The notes: generated by a model not told the origin, from the sequence alone. A stretch of 64,000 bases of DNA from Hoyosella sp. YIM 151337 (GCF_026041215.1 NZ_JAPEIQ010000026.1:124001-188000); one strand, 5' to 3'. Counted from the stretch's first letter, positions 1-7,890 are shown. Numbers and translations are program-made.

Positions 1-2030
1 TCAACACCGGCGAGGATGTTGGACCAGAACGCGGACAGCGTCGGTGCCTGCGGGAACATTGCCGCCATCCCGACGATCGCGATGTCGAGCGGCGCGGGCT
101 GCGGCTCCTCGGCAGGGCGCAACCCGAGTGCATGGGTCAGATCGCTGCTTCGGTCGTGGTACCACTGCGCTGCTCCGGTCGTCATGGCGTCGTGGACATC
201 CGCGATACTGACGACACGGTCTCGAAGCAGCGCCACGTCACCGGCCATGTACATGCCATCGCGACGCTGCCGGTCCGCACCTACCGTGACGAGGGCGTCA
301 CCGTCGCGGTCGAGACCTTTGCTCGCCACTCGAAGACGGCCGATGTTGAACTGTTCGAGGGTCTCCCACCGCTCGCGGTCGGGCACCCCTTGAGTCGTGA
401 GTTTGTCACGCAGGCCGGCGAACTGCTGCGCGAACTCACTGTCGACGCAGCGTGTCGCGTGGCCGGGAGCAGTTTCCAGCAGCACCGTGTGCGTCGCAGC
501 CACAACCTGCTGCTGAAAACCCGGCACGATCGCGCCACAGGTGACAGCTTCCGCGGTGAAAAGGTACGCCGTACCAGCAAGCAAACCAGTTTTCACGCCC
601 GCAGCGGTGAGTGGATGCGCGAGCGCTGCGACCATCGCCGCAGAACGCTCGTCGTGAATACCCCCGGCGAAAAACACCTGCAGCTCCGCGGCGGCGGACG
701 GATTGTTCTGCAGGAATGACTGCAACTCATCGAGCTGTGCCTGCCACAGCGGGAAACTGTGCCGCGGGCCAACATGACCACCACATTCCGCACCTTCGAA
801 AATGAACTTGCGCGCACCCGCCCCAAGGAACTGGCGCAACAACCCCGGCGACGGAACGTGCAGGAACGTGCTGATGCCTTCGGCTTCTAACCGTGATGCT
901 TGCGCGGGCCGGCCGCCAGCAATAATCGCGTGCGTCGGACGTGTCGCGAGCACCGCCTCGAGTTGTTCCTCCCGCAGCTGCGGGTCCGCGAAACCGAGGA
1001 TTCCGACACCCCACGGCCGGTCCCCCGCCAGCTGCTTCGTCTCGTCGAGGATTTCACGCGAACGCGCCCCCGAGTTCACGGCGAGCGCGATAAAGGGCAC
1101 CGCACCTGCGGCGGCGACCGCATGCGCGAACTGTGGCTGATCACTGACCCGCGTCATCGGCCCCTGCGCGAGCGGCAGCGCCGTGCCCAGCGCATCAGCA
1201 AGCGGAGATGCTGCCGCAAGCATGCTTGCGGCCGCGCCGGGTGCCGTGACGGAGGAGGTGATCGCGTCGCGCACTGCCCGGACCGCGGCCGCCACAGAAC
1301 CGAAGCGGGTTTCGAAGGTGCGGGCGAGGTAACCGTCCTCACCGACCGGAAGCTCCACGCGGCCGCCGCGTGCCATCCGGCCGACTGTCCGCCGCCCGCC
1401 CTCGACGGCCGATTCCGAGCCGTCAATACCCGCAAGGATGGCGCGCACATCCCCCGGCACCACAGATTCCTGGAGCAGTGCGAGTTGAACGTCGAGGACG
1501 ACTCCACGCGCACCGCCGATGACCGCTGCCGCGGCGGTGTCCGGCCCGATTCCACCGGCAAGCCACACCGGCCGCGTCCAGGTTTCGTCTGCCGCAAGCT
1601 GCTGCAGCAAGACGAAACTACTGAGATCTCCGACGGTCCCGCCGGACTCGCATCCGCGCACGATAACGCCGTCGGCACCGGCGTCGCGTGCAGCACGTGC
1701 CTGCTCCTGTGACGTCACTTCGGCCAGAATCCTGCGTCCGCGAAACTCGCTGGCACGGCTGATCGCGTCGACGGTAAGGACAACGAAGGTCGCTTCGCTG
1801 GGAAGTTCAGACACACCGATCGCGCAGTCAGCGCTGAGGCGAACACCAAACCCGCTGGATGCCATTCGCGCCGCGCGGGCGAGTTCGCGCCGGGCACCAG
1901 AACGCCCGTCAGCGAGGTCGAGAACACCCTGCGCACCGCTATGGGTTGCGGCTGCGACCAACTTTGCGTTCGGGTACCCCAGCGGCCCTACGGCCAGAAC
2001 GAGGTCGCGGACGGCGTCGGCGATTTGCAT
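1..2030 (-). CDS. Type I polyketide/PUFA-like synthase, N-terminal part (partial)
   Basis: One open frame runs from ATG at 2030 to the left edge, about 676 visible codons. Residues 1 to about 210 look like a nitronate-monooxygenase (NMO) type TIM barrel (GADGVIVRG, WLAGGIGPDTA). Residues about 270-600 hold a second, clearer NMO/PfaD-like barrel (LPLAQGPMTRV, FEGAECGGHVG). From about residue 647 the sequence IAIVGMAAMFPQAPTL begins a ketosynthase domain, which is cut by the window edge. PfaD/HglD-type proteins are the FMN-dependent enoyl reductases of PUFA and heterocyst-glycolipid synthases, so I infer an iterative lipid-type synthase. An NMO block fused ahead of the KS differs from stand-alone or C-terminal PfaD. 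A GAAGG ribosome site lies just upstream of ATG 2030; an overlapping ATG at 2034 is out of frame. The product is unknown. Confidence 0.85.
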   Translation of the reverse strand, partial: MQIADAVRDLVLAVGPLGYPNAKLVAAATHSGAQGVLDLADGRSGARRELARAARMASSGFGVRLSADCAIGVSELPSEATFVVLTVDAISRASEFRGRRILAEVTSQEQARAARDAGADGVIVRGCESGGTVGDLSSFVLLQQLAADETWTRPVWLAGGIGPDTAAAAVIGGARGVVLDVQLALLQESVVPGDVRAILAGIDGSESAVEGGRRTVGRMARGGRVELPVGEDGYLARTFETRFGSVAAAVRAVRDAITSSVTAPGAAASMLAAASPLADALGTALPLAQGPMTRVSDQPQFAHAVAAAGAVPFIALAVNSGARSREILDETKQLAGDRPWGVGILGFADPQLREEQLEAVLATRPTHAIIAGGRPAQASRLEAEGISTFLHVPSPGLLRQFLGAGARKFIFEGAECGGHVGPRHSFPLWQAQLDELQSFLQNNPSAAAELQVFFAGGIHDERSAAMVAALAHPLTAAGVKTGLLAGTAYLFTAEAVTCGAIVPGFQQQVVAATHTVLLETAPGHATRCVDSEFAQQFAGLRDKLTTQGVPDRERWETLEQFNIGRLRVASKGLDRDGDALVTVGADRQRRDGMYMAGDVALLRDRVVSIADVHDAMTTGAAQWYHDRSSDLTHALGLRPAEEPQPAPLDIAIVGMAAMFPQAPTLSAFWSNILAGV

Positions 2031-2301
2031 ACATGGCCTTCAGGATCGTGGGTCTGGGCGCCCAGAGTGACTGTGGAACGACAAGAGCTTAGCCAAGAGT
2101 ACGTTACAAATTGGGGTTGTTGGCCAAGTACATTTTGAACATTTGGTTGACATCGTTTCGCTTTGTCACTTTGCTCCCAAACTGGGCAAAATACCGAGGT
2201 CAGCGCGGTTTATTCGGGCGTGTGAGCGCCATTTGCGAGCGCGGGTTAAGGTCACTCAGATTTAACAGGAGTGTGCTCGTGTCACTGCCAGGTCTGGTCA
2301 T
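2031..2301. promoter_or_regulatory. Intergenic region upstream of the synthase gene
   Basis: About 270 bases without a credible gene. The part nearest the synthase is noticeably more A/T-rich than its surroundings, as expected for a promoter reading leftward, but I could not pick a convincing -35/-10 pair. Short ORFs here have no ribosome site or recognisable product. Confidence 0.4.
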
Positions 2302-2344
2302 GTTGTTTTGGGTGTTTAGCACTGTGCTAAACACCCAAAACAAC
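2302..2344. terminator. Perfect 21-bp-arm inverted repeat, TTTAGCAC family
   Basis: Two perfectly complementary 21-base arms flank a single central T, with the core GTTTAGCACTGTGCTAAAC. It begins eight bases past the stop of the leftward membrane-protein gene (2352-3263), where a terminator would sit. The arms end in A/T-rich sequence on both sides, which supports bidirectional intrinsic termination. The same core recurs at 7838, 36089 and 58211. Confidence 0.75.
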
Positions 2345-2351
2345 CACACCA

Positions 2352-3263
2352 CTACTTGTCGACCCGGTCTTCCGTGTCCGACCGCACTGCCGACACAAGC
2401 AGCCGCGCGACAAGCACCGCAGCGAGCAAAACCACAACAACGACACCAACATCTCCGCTCGGTATTTCGCGGAACGGCAGCGAGGCGAGCGCAGCGAGCG
2501 CAAATCCTAGCGTCACGCGTCCCAGCACGTCACTGCTCACCCACCGCACCGGCGGTGTAGCTCCGCCAAGGAACGTCGCCGCGATTAAGAGCAGAAGTGA
2601 CGACGCCTGCCACATCGACGCGACGGCCACAAAGGAAAGATCGAAGAACTCGATCATCATCTCCGTGTCGCCCAGTGTTGCCGCAACCAGGGCGAGAACG
2701 GCCAGCCGGTTTGCGGTCCGCTTCCCCTTTGCCTGGGCAAACCACACGATCGGCGCGAACGCCAGGCCCACGAATTGGACCACAACGGCGAGGAAACCCA
2801 TCAGCCCGATGAGGGAGTCGACTTCGCCGTCGGCGTCACCGAGGATTTCGTCGATATCCCACAGCACGCCGAGCGCGAGCGCACACCCCGTGATAGCAAT
2901 CAGATCCATACCCGCAGGGACGAGTTGTGAAGCCACCGGCTTCAACGCTAGCCCGACGATGCCGAGCACGGTAAAGATCGTGGCCAGGTTAAACGAGACC
3001 GCAGACACCCAGTCCGGTGAATCGACCCATCTTTCGGCATCGAACGCGATCACCATGTTGCCAAGGCCATTAAGCAACTGCCCCAGCGCGATGAGCTGCC
3101 ACGGCGCGCGCGCTCCGGGAGTGAGCGACTGCGATGCAAAAGCACAGGCCATAGCCGCGGCAAGCCCTGACCCAACGAGCAGCCAGCCGATGGTCGCCTC
3201 GGCGGCGAAACCGACGACGAGCACAATCACGCTCACCGTTATGGCAGTCGCCTGCCGCGTCAT
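2352..3263 (-). CDS. Polytopic membrane protein of unknown function
   Basis: A 303-residue, strongly hydrophobic protein with roughly nine to ten predicted membrane segments spread over its whole length and very short loops. The C-terminus (SDTEDRVDK) is charged and probably cytoplasmic. I see no catalytic or transporter signature. The arrangement resembles membrane sensor modules that have lost an output domain, but this is only a resemblance. I chose ATG 3263, which has a GAGG site six bases upstream, over a TTG six bases earlier. It is monocistronic, divergent from the ArsR gene, and ends in a strong palindromic terminator. Confidence 0.7.
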   Translation of the reverse strand: MTRQATAITVSVIVLVVGFAAEATIGWLLVGSGLAAAMACAFASQSLTPGARAPWQLIALGQLLNGLGNMVIAFDAERWVDSPDWVSAVSFNLATIFTVLGIVGLALKPVASQLVPAGMDLIAITGCALALGVLWDIDEILGDADGEVDSLIGLMGFLAVVVQFVGLAFAPIVWFAQAKGKRTANRLAVLALVAATLGDTEMMIEFFDLSFVAVASMWQASSLLLLIAATFLGGATPPVRWVSSDVLGRVTLGFALAALASLPFREIPSGDVGVVVVVLLAAVLVARLLVSAVRSDTEDRVDK

Positions 3264-3382
3264 CTGCAACCTCGCTTAGTTCGTTTTCCGCGGCACGTCT
3301 GCGCGCAGTCCGTCCGTCAGGTTATCGGGAGTGCGCGCGCGGCAGAAACTCACATGGTGTTCGCTAAGTCCGGATCAGGCCC

Positions 3383-3410
3383 TTGACTTCCTGCCCACAT
3401 GCGCTAATCT
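3383..3410 (+). promoter_or_regulatory. Strong sigma-A-type promoter of the ArsR/SRPBCC operon
   Basis: TTGACT at 3383-3388 and TAATCT at 3405-3410 are separated by 16 bases, a near-consensus housekeeping promoter. A start site about seven bases after the -10 would fall at or next to the ATG at 3419, so the mRNA is probably leaderless. This also rules out the in-frame start at 3383, which lies inside the -35. Confidence 0.75.
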
Positions 3411-3427
3411 ACAACCAAATGGTTGTA
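3410..3427. promoter_or_regulatory. ArsR operator palindrome overlapping the start codon
   Basis: TACAACCA-AA-TGGTTGTA is a perfect inverted repeat with eight-base arms. It overlaps the end of the -10 element, the inferred transcription start and the ATG. An ArsR-family dimer bound here would block transcription initiation, so the site is very likely the autoregulatory operator. Confidence 0.75.
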
Positions 3428-3775
3428 CATAATGATCCACGCGCTATCGAGCTATCCGACGACGAGGTTGACCGAATCTTCCGGGCACTCGCCGACGCGA
3501 CCCGCCGGGACATCCTGCACCGCACGCTCACCAGTGACGCATCGGTCTCCCAGCTGGCCGCCCTGTATGACATGTCCTTCGCGGCAGTGCAAAAGCACGT
3601 CGCCGTGCTGGAGGGAGCCGGACTCGTGACGAAACATCCCCACGGTCGCGAGCGCCAAGTCCGCGGCAACCCCGAAATGATCCGGCGAGCACAAGCCTTG
3701 CTGGACCGCTACGAGCAAATCTGGCGCGGCCGCATCGACCGGCTCGATGCGCTCCTCGCCGAAGACGACCACTGA
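3419..3775 (+). CDS. ArsR-family winged-helix transcriptional regulator
   Basis: A 118-residue protein with the usual ArsR layout: an N-terminal helix (DEVDRIFRALADATRRDIL), then a helix-turn-helix and wing (VSQLAALYDMSFAAVQKHVAVLE), then a C-terminal dimerisation helix. The cysteine metal-sensing motif of true arsenic/cadmium sensors is absent, so metal sensing is unlikely. It belongs to the subtype commonly paired with SRPBCC (AHSA1-like) proteins. The start at 3419 is chosen because the promoter and operator overlap everything upstream. The downstream SRPBCC gene follows after 22 bases, so the two form one autoregulated operon. The inducing ligand is not known. Confidence 0.88.
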   Translation: MVVHNDPRAIELSDDEVDRIFRALADATRRDILHRTLTSDASVSQLAALYDMSFAAVQKHVAVLEGAGLVTKHPHGRERQVRGNPEMIRRAQALLDRYEQIWRGRIDRLDALLAEDDH

Positions 3776-3797
3776 ACTACTGGAAAGGGCCACTGCA

Positions 3798-4784
3798 ATG
3801 CCAGTCACGTCTGTCACCCGCGATACCGAGAAACTCACCATGACCGTCGTCGCTGAATTCACCGCGCCTGTCGAACGGCTCTGGAACGCTTACCTCGACC
3901 CGCGCCAGCTCGAGCGGTTCTGGGGGCCACCCACCTACCCCGCGCAATTCGTTCGCCACGACGCCGCACCCGGCGGCCGGTCCGTCTATTCGATGACCGG
4001 ACCCGAGGGCGACACTCACCACGGCTACTGGGAATGGCTCACCGTCCATCCACTGCACAGCTTCGAAGTCCGTGACGGTTTCGCCGCGTCCGACGGCACA
4101 CCGAACGCGGACATGCCGTCAATGCGCATGGTGTACACCTTCGAGCCGACCGGCAACGGCTCGCGCGTCACCACTGTCACCCACTTCAACTCGCTCGACG
4201 ACCTAGAGAAACTCCTCGACATGGGCATGGAGGAAGGCCTGCAGGAAGCGATGGGCCAGATGGACGAGGTTCTCGCCGACCTCACGTCCTTCGCCAGGGA
4301 GTTGCCCACCTCAGCCCAGATTCTCAGCGACACGCAGGTTCGCATCAGCCGCGTGATTCGCGGCACCACCGAGGACGTGTGGCGTGCCCACAACGACGCG
4401 GATCTGCTCCGTCGCTGGCTGCTCGGACCCGACGGCTGGACCATGCCGGTCTGTGAGGTGGCCGCCAATGTCGGCGACTCCTACCGTTACGAGTGGGAGC
4501 AAGCCGACACCAGCGAAGGCCGATTCGGCTTCGAAGGCGAACTCCTCGAGTCCGTCCCGCCCTACCGCGCTGTCACCACGGAGCGCATGATCGGCATGGA
4601 AGGCGAAGGCACGATCAACGAAATGACCCTGACCCCGGTCGACGGGGGAACGTTGCTCACCATCGTGATCACGTACCCGAGCGCAGAAGTGCGCGACATC
4701 GTCCTCGGGACCGGTATGACCGACGGCATGGAAACCAGCTATCAGCGACTCGAGCGGGAGGTGCTTGCCGCCGCTCACGCGTGA
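3798..4784 (+). CDS. Tandem SRPBCC (AHSA1-like) domain protein
   Basis: A 328-residue protein made of two START/SRPBCC ligand-binding folds. The first (residues about 10-160) has FTAPVERLWNAYLDP and FWGPPTYP. The second (about 175-325) has VIRGTTEDVWRAHNDADLL and LLGPDGWTMP. Members of this AHSA1-like family bind hydrophobic ligands; most are single-domain, so this is a duplication or fusion. ATG 3798 is chosen because GGAAAGG lies ten bases upstream; an earlier in-frame start would overlap the ArsR coding end. The partner is likely the ligand-binding effector controlled by the upstream repressor. The ligand is unknown. Confidence 0.85.
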   Translation: MPVTSVTRDTEKLTMTVVAEFTAPVERLWNAYLDPRQLERFWGPPTYPAQFVRHDAAPGGRSVYSMTGPEGDTHHGYWEWLTVHPLHSFEVRDGFAASDGTPNADMPSMRMVYTFEPTGNGSRVTTVTHFNSLDDLEKLLDMGMEEGLQEAMGQMDEVLADLTSFARELPTSAQILSDTQVRISRVIRGTTEDVWRAHNDADLLRRWLLGPDGWTMPVCEVAANVGDSYRYEWEQADTSEGRFGFEGELLESVPPYRAVTTERMIGMEGEGTINEMTLTPVDGGTLLTIVITYPSAEVRDIVLGTGMTDGMETSYQRLEREVLAAAHA

Positions 4785-4785
4785 C

Positions 4786-5256
4786 TTACTCGCGCGGGTC
4801 GTCATCCGGGTCGACATATGTCAGCGTCCAGGGGCCGATTGTGCTGAGCTGCAGCACCGTCTCGCCTTCGGCCTCGACATAATGTGCGTGCCCCGGCGGA
4901 ATGGTGAGGTAGCTGCCCGTCGGCAGTGACGTTGTCGTCTCCCAGTCAGCTTCCTCACCATGCCCGAAGCTGAGCGTGCCTGCAATGACTGTCACCCGCT
5001 CCACCCCTCCGTGATGGTGCGGCGGAATCTGATACCCGTCCGGCAGCTTCAGGCGCAGCAGGAAAAAGCCTTCCGCTGCAGGATCTCCTTCGAGGACAGC
5101 GAATTCGGAACCTTCAGGCAGCGACCCGGGGCCCGGCTGGTAGTCGATTGTGTCAGGCGTGAAGTACTGGTGCGCTTCATTACTCGCTGGCTCGATCGTT
5201 GTGCCGCAACCCGCAATGAGGGCGGCAGCGGCCAGCATTGTGAGGGAACGTCGCAT
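4786..5256 (-). CDS. Cupin-domain lipoprotein
   Basis: A 156-residue protein with a lipoprotein signal peptide (LIAGC, Cys17) and a single cupin barrel. The metal-binding cupin motifs are visible: PPHHHGGVERVTVIAGTLSF (three consecutive His and a Glu) and, later, IPPGHAHYVEAEGE with its His pair. It should be anchored outside the cell membrane. It lies 13 bases after the methyltransferase gene (5270-6037) and is probably co-transcribed with it. The end is two bases from the stop of the convergent SRPBCC gene. Substrate unknown; a small-molecule dioxygenase or binding role is possible. Confidence 0.82.
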   Translation of the reverse strand: MRRSLTMLAAAALIAGCGTTIEPASNEAHQYFTPDTIDYQPGPGSLPEGSEFAVLEGDPAAEGFFLLRLKLPDGYQIPPHHHGGVERVTVIAGTLSFGHGEEADWETTTSLPTGSYLTIPPGHAHYVEAEGETVLQLSTIGPWTLTYVDPDDDPRE

Positions 5257-5269
5257 GGTCTTCTCTCCT

Positions 5270-6037
5270 TCATTTCTTGACAGCGCACAGCGAAATGCTC
5301 TTCACACCCCATTTGCGGGTCGCGTTTACTGCGCTGTCGGACAGGAAGCGGTACTCGTCATTCACCCGTTCAGCGGTGACGCTGAAACCTGCTTCTTCGA
5401 TCGCTTTCCGGTAGTCATCAATAGGCATGGCACCGCCGATGCACGCCGCCCACAGCGCGGCATCGCACGTGACGCCGTCAGGGAGCTGACGATCTGTGAC
5501 AATGTCGGCGAGAGCCAGGCGCCCGCCCGGCTTGAGGAGCCGTGACGCTTCAGCGAAAACTGCCGGCTTGTCGGGCGCGAGGTTAATGACGCCGTTGGAT
5601 ATCGCCACGTCAAAGGTTCGGTCAGGTACGGGAATTGCTTCGATAAACGCCTTCCGGAAGCCGACGTTCGCAATCCCCGCCGTGTACGCGAGACGGCTCG
5701 CTTTGCCGAGCTGCTCATCTGTCATGTCGACCCCGATGACGCGGTGGGCGTGCAGACCTGCGAGGAAAGAGTCCATGCCAGATCCGCTGCCCAAATCGAC
5801 CACAGTGTCGCTCGATGCGATGTCGGCGAAGTCAAGGAAGTACCCGACGCCCGCGAAGGACTCGATAGCCCCCGCAGGAATCGCGTCGAGGTCGCGCGCG
5901 GGGTAGCCGAGCCGTTCAGCCAGCAGGCGGCCGGTCTCAAAGTGGAAATTGTGTTCGGGGTGCTCAGCGACTTCCCGGTACATCGCCTGTACACGGTGAG
6001 TGAGGTCGGGCCTGTTGAGTTCATGCGCCACAGTCAT
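5270..6037 (-). CDS. SAM-dependent methyltransferase, ArsM-like
   Basis: A 255-residue class I methyltransferase. Motif I is VVDLGSGSGMDSF, the acidic ribose-binding motif is VIGVDMTDEQL, and the post-motif is DVAISNGVINLAPDK. The fold and the CIGGA motif resemble arsenite methyltransferases. The N-terminal and C-terminal cysteines that complete the As(III) site in ArsM are missing, so an arsenic substrate is doubtful. ATG 6037 follows a GAAGGGA site; the frame could extend further upstream but would run into the divergent sigma-factor promoter. It is first in a two-gene operon with the cupin lipoprotein and divergent from the sigma gene. A similar enzyme is encoded at 7010-7804. Confidence 0.85.
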   Translation of the reverse strand: MTVAHELNRPDLTHRVQAMYREVAEHPEHNFHFETGRLLAERLGYPARDLDAIPAGAIESFAGVGYFLDFADIASSDTVVDLGSGSGMDSFLAGLHAHRVIGVDMTDEQLGKASRLAYTAGIANVGFRKAFIEAIPVPDRTFDVAISNGVINLAPDKPAVFAEASRLLKPGGRLALADIVTDRQLPDGVTCDAALWAACIGGAMPIDDYRKAIEEAGFSVTAERVNDEYRFLSDSAVNATRKWGVKSISLCAVKK

Positions 6038-6164
6038 GGAAGGTCCCTTCGATTGTTCTTCTGTCCCCCTCAAGACGTCGATCGATTTGCCGGAATTGCG
6101 TTTTTCCGTCAATGCAATAACTCCGCTCGTGGGGACGTCCAAGATGGAGAGGAGGAGTCTGCGA
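6038..6164. promoter_or_regulatory. Divergent control region between methyltransferase and ECF sigma genes
   Basis: This 127-base region must hold both promoters. GGAA-like and CGTC-like words typical of ECF promoters occur on both strands, but none has the usual 16-17 base spacing convincingly, so no promoter is assigned. The ribosome site GGAGAGGAGGAG (from 6147) serves the sigma gene. Confidence 0.45.
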
Positions 6165-6770
6165 GTGCTGACAAAGCGGAAGGCCGATGCTGTGCCGGAA
6201 CACCAGTCGAAAGACGCGTTCCAGCAGCTCGCACGCGCGCAACTGCCCCGACTCGTTTCCCTTGCACGTGCCCTGACACGAGACGATGCTGAGGATCTCG
6301 TCCAGGACGCGCTGCTTCGCGGCTTTCAGGCGTTCGGCGAGCTGCGCGAGCCTGAGGCGGCAGGAAAATGGCTGCGGGTCATCCTGATCAATACGTTTCG
6401 TGATCGGCTGCGCAGACAGTCACACATGAACGAGATTCCGGTGGCTGATCCCGACGACTTTTCACTCTTCCGGACGATCACCGACGAAGACCCGTTTCCC
6501 TATTCAGATTCCCTGCACCTCGACTTCCTATGCGCCTTCGGCAAGGAGGATGTCCGCCAGGTGCTGTTGCGGCTGCCAGAGAGGTACCGGGTGCCACTCA
6601 TCCTGTGTCATATGGAAGGTTTCGCGACGAAGGAAATCGCGAAGATGTTCAATGCGCCGCTCGGTACCGTCCTCGCCCGCCTGCATCGGGGACGAAAAGC
6701 GTTCGAGCGGGAGATGTGGAGTTACGCCGAGGAAAACGGCTTGCTCAAGGAAGGGGGACGCAATGAGTGA
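6165..6770 (+). CDS. ECF-family RNA polymerase sigma factor
   Basis: A 201-residue sigma factor. Region 2 spans about residues 20-90 (LTRDDAEDLVQDALLRGFQAF, then LINTFRDRLRRQ). Region 4 spans about 130-185 (VLLRLPERYRVPLILCHMEG with a helix-turn-helix ending GTVLARLHRGRKAF). GTG 6165 is preferred over ATG 6144 because the GGAGGAG ribosome site lies between them. The anti-sigma gene overlaps its 3' end, the usual arrangement for a sigma factor held by a membrane or redox-sensing anti-sigma. It likely controls its own operon and possibly the divergent methyltransferase/cupin operon. The stimulus is not evident. Confidence 0.9.
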   Translation: MLTKRKADAVPEHQSKDAFQQLARAQLPRLVSLARALTRDDAEDLVQDALLRGFQAFGELREPEAAGKWLRVILINTFRDRLRRQSHMNEIPVADPDDFSLFRTITDEDPFPYSDSLHLDFLCAFGKEDVRQVLLRLPERYRVPLILCHMEGFATKEIAKMFNAPLGTVLARLHRGRKAFEREMWSYAEENGLLKEGGRNE

Positions 6771-6999
6771 CCATCTCATCCCCTGCCGTGAAGCGGTTCG
6801 GCAATTGTGGGATTACCTCGAGGGCGCCATATCTGACGCAAGCCGCGCGCAGATCGAGGCGCACGTCGCATTCTGCCGTCGCTGCTGCGGCGAACTCGAG
6901 TTCGTCGAACGCCTCCGCAGCCTATTGGAATCTCAGACCACCTCAGATGGCCCGCCGGAAACGATGAGCCGCCTCGAGCATTTCATCGACGAGCTATAG
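6763..6999 (+). CDS. Zinc-finger (zf-HC2) anti-sigma factor
   Basis: A 78-residue protein whose start overlaps the sigma gene's stop by eight bases. It carries the ZAS signature: a first Cys in LIPCREAV, then HVAFCRRCCGEL (His-x3-Cys-x2-Cys). This binds zinc and, in redox-sensing members such as RsrA, releases sigma on thiol oxidation. There is no transmembrane segment, so it is a soluble, probably thiol-sensing anti-sigma. An extra adjacent Cys (RRCC) is notable. It sits between sigma and methyltransferase genes in one operon. Confidence 0.9.
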   Translation: MSDHLIPCREAVRQLWDYLEGAISDASRAQIEAHVAFCRRCCGELEFVERLRSLLESQTTSDGPPETMSRLEHFIDEL

Positions 7000-7009
7000 G
7001 GAGACCGCC

Positions 7010-7804
7010 ATGAGCGACGACCTGCTTCACCAGGACGACATCAAAGCTGCCGTGCGCAGCGCGTACACCGCCATCCCGACGGGCGGCGGGGAAGCCGTCA
7101 CGCGCCGCTCATACCGCCCCCAGGAGCTGGAAATGCTGCCGAACGGTGCGATCAGCTGGGCGCTCGGCGTGGGGAACCCGTTTCCGTACGCGGAGATTCA
7201 GCCGGGCGAAATGGTTCTCGACATTGGCAGCGGCGCCGGCATCGACACCATCATCGCTGCGAAGCTAGCCGGCCCGGACGGTCGCGCACTGGGGCTGGAC
7301 ATGCTCGACGAAATGATCGACCGTGCCCGTGCGCACGCGCAGGAAGCTGGCGTCGACGCGGAGTTCATTCAGGGCGAGATGGAGGCCATTCCGCTGCCCG
7401 ACGCGACTATCGACGTCGTCATCTCAAATGGAGTGATCAACTTGTCGCCACGCAAGAGCCGCGTCCTCGCCGAGATATTTCGCGTGCTGAAACCAGGCGG
7501 CCGGATGTGCATCGTCGACCTCACCGTTGACGAGGACCTTCCGGCGCCTGTACTCACCTCACCCGCCGCGTGGGCAGGTTGCGTGTCGGGCGCACTCTCT
7601 GAGCAAGTGTTCCGGCGCAAACTCGACAAGGTGGGCTTCGCCGACGTCTGGATCGGAAACCCCGTCGCATTTGGCCTGCGCGAAGCCGCGCTGTACCCGC
7701 TGTTCACTCCGGTGCTGCTGGATGAGATGCGGCAGCAGTTGCCCGCTGATCGGCACGATGATGTTGCGACGAGTGTCATTGTGAAGGCTGCGAAGCGGTT
7801 GTGA
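7010..7804 (+). CDS. SAM-dependent methyltransferase, ArsM-like, in the ECF operon
   Basis: A 264-residue class I methyltransferase: motif I VLDIGSGAGIDTI, acidic loop LGLDMLDEMIDRA, and post-motif VVISNGVINLSPRK, then LKPGGRMCIVDL. It shares its core and an equivalent GCVSGA cysteine motif with the enzyme at 5270-6037, so the two are paralogues or distant relatives. The other ArsM cysteines are absent. Ten bases separate it from the anti-sigma stop, with a GGGAG site, so it is in the sigma operon and is a likely sigma target. The substrate is unknown; generic annotation as arsenite methyltransferase would be over-precise. Confidence 0.87.
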   Translation: MSDDLLHQDDIKAAVRSAYTAIPTGGGEAVTRRSYRPQELEMLPNGAISWALGVGNPFPYAEIQPGEMVLDIGSGAGIDTIIAAKLAGPDGRALGLDMLDEMIDRARAHAQEAGVDAEFIQGEMEAIPLPDATIDVVISNGVINLSPRKSRVLAEIFRVLKPGGRMCIVDLTVDEDLPAPVLTSPAAWAGCVSGALSEQVFRRKLDKVGFADVWIGNPVAFGLREAALYPLFTPVLLDEMRQQLPADRHDDVATSVIVKAAKRL

Positions 7805-7837
7805 GGTTCGGCGGCTGAACCAGTTGTCTCTTCACAC

Positions 7838-7856
7838 GGTTTAGCACTGTGCTAAA
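7838..7856. terminator. Palindromic terminator, TTTAGCAC family
   Basis: GTTTAGCAC-T-GTGCTAAAC, nine-base arms and a one-base centre, sits between the ends of the plus-strand methyltransferase and the minus-strand dehydrogenase, so it is placed to stop transcription from both sides. The core is identical to that at 2302-2344. Confidence 0.7.
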
Positions 7857-7890
7857 CACCCTGCACAAGCAGTCTGTGGTCGGAGACCCC

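Noticed and set aside
900-1712. Long plus-strand open frame (270 codons) opposite the synthase
   Set aside because: It is an antisense shadow: the protein is Arg/Cys-rich with no domain, while the minus strand encodes clear NMO domains in one open frame.
3383-3418. Upstream in-frame start for the ArsR gene
   Set aside because: It begins inside the -35 element; the promoter and operator fit a leaderless start at 3419.
5270-7804. Arsenic resistance locus
   Set aside because: The methyltransferases resemble ArsM, but arsenic-binding cysteines, ArsR metal-site cysteines, arsenate reductase and arsenite pumps are absent nearby.
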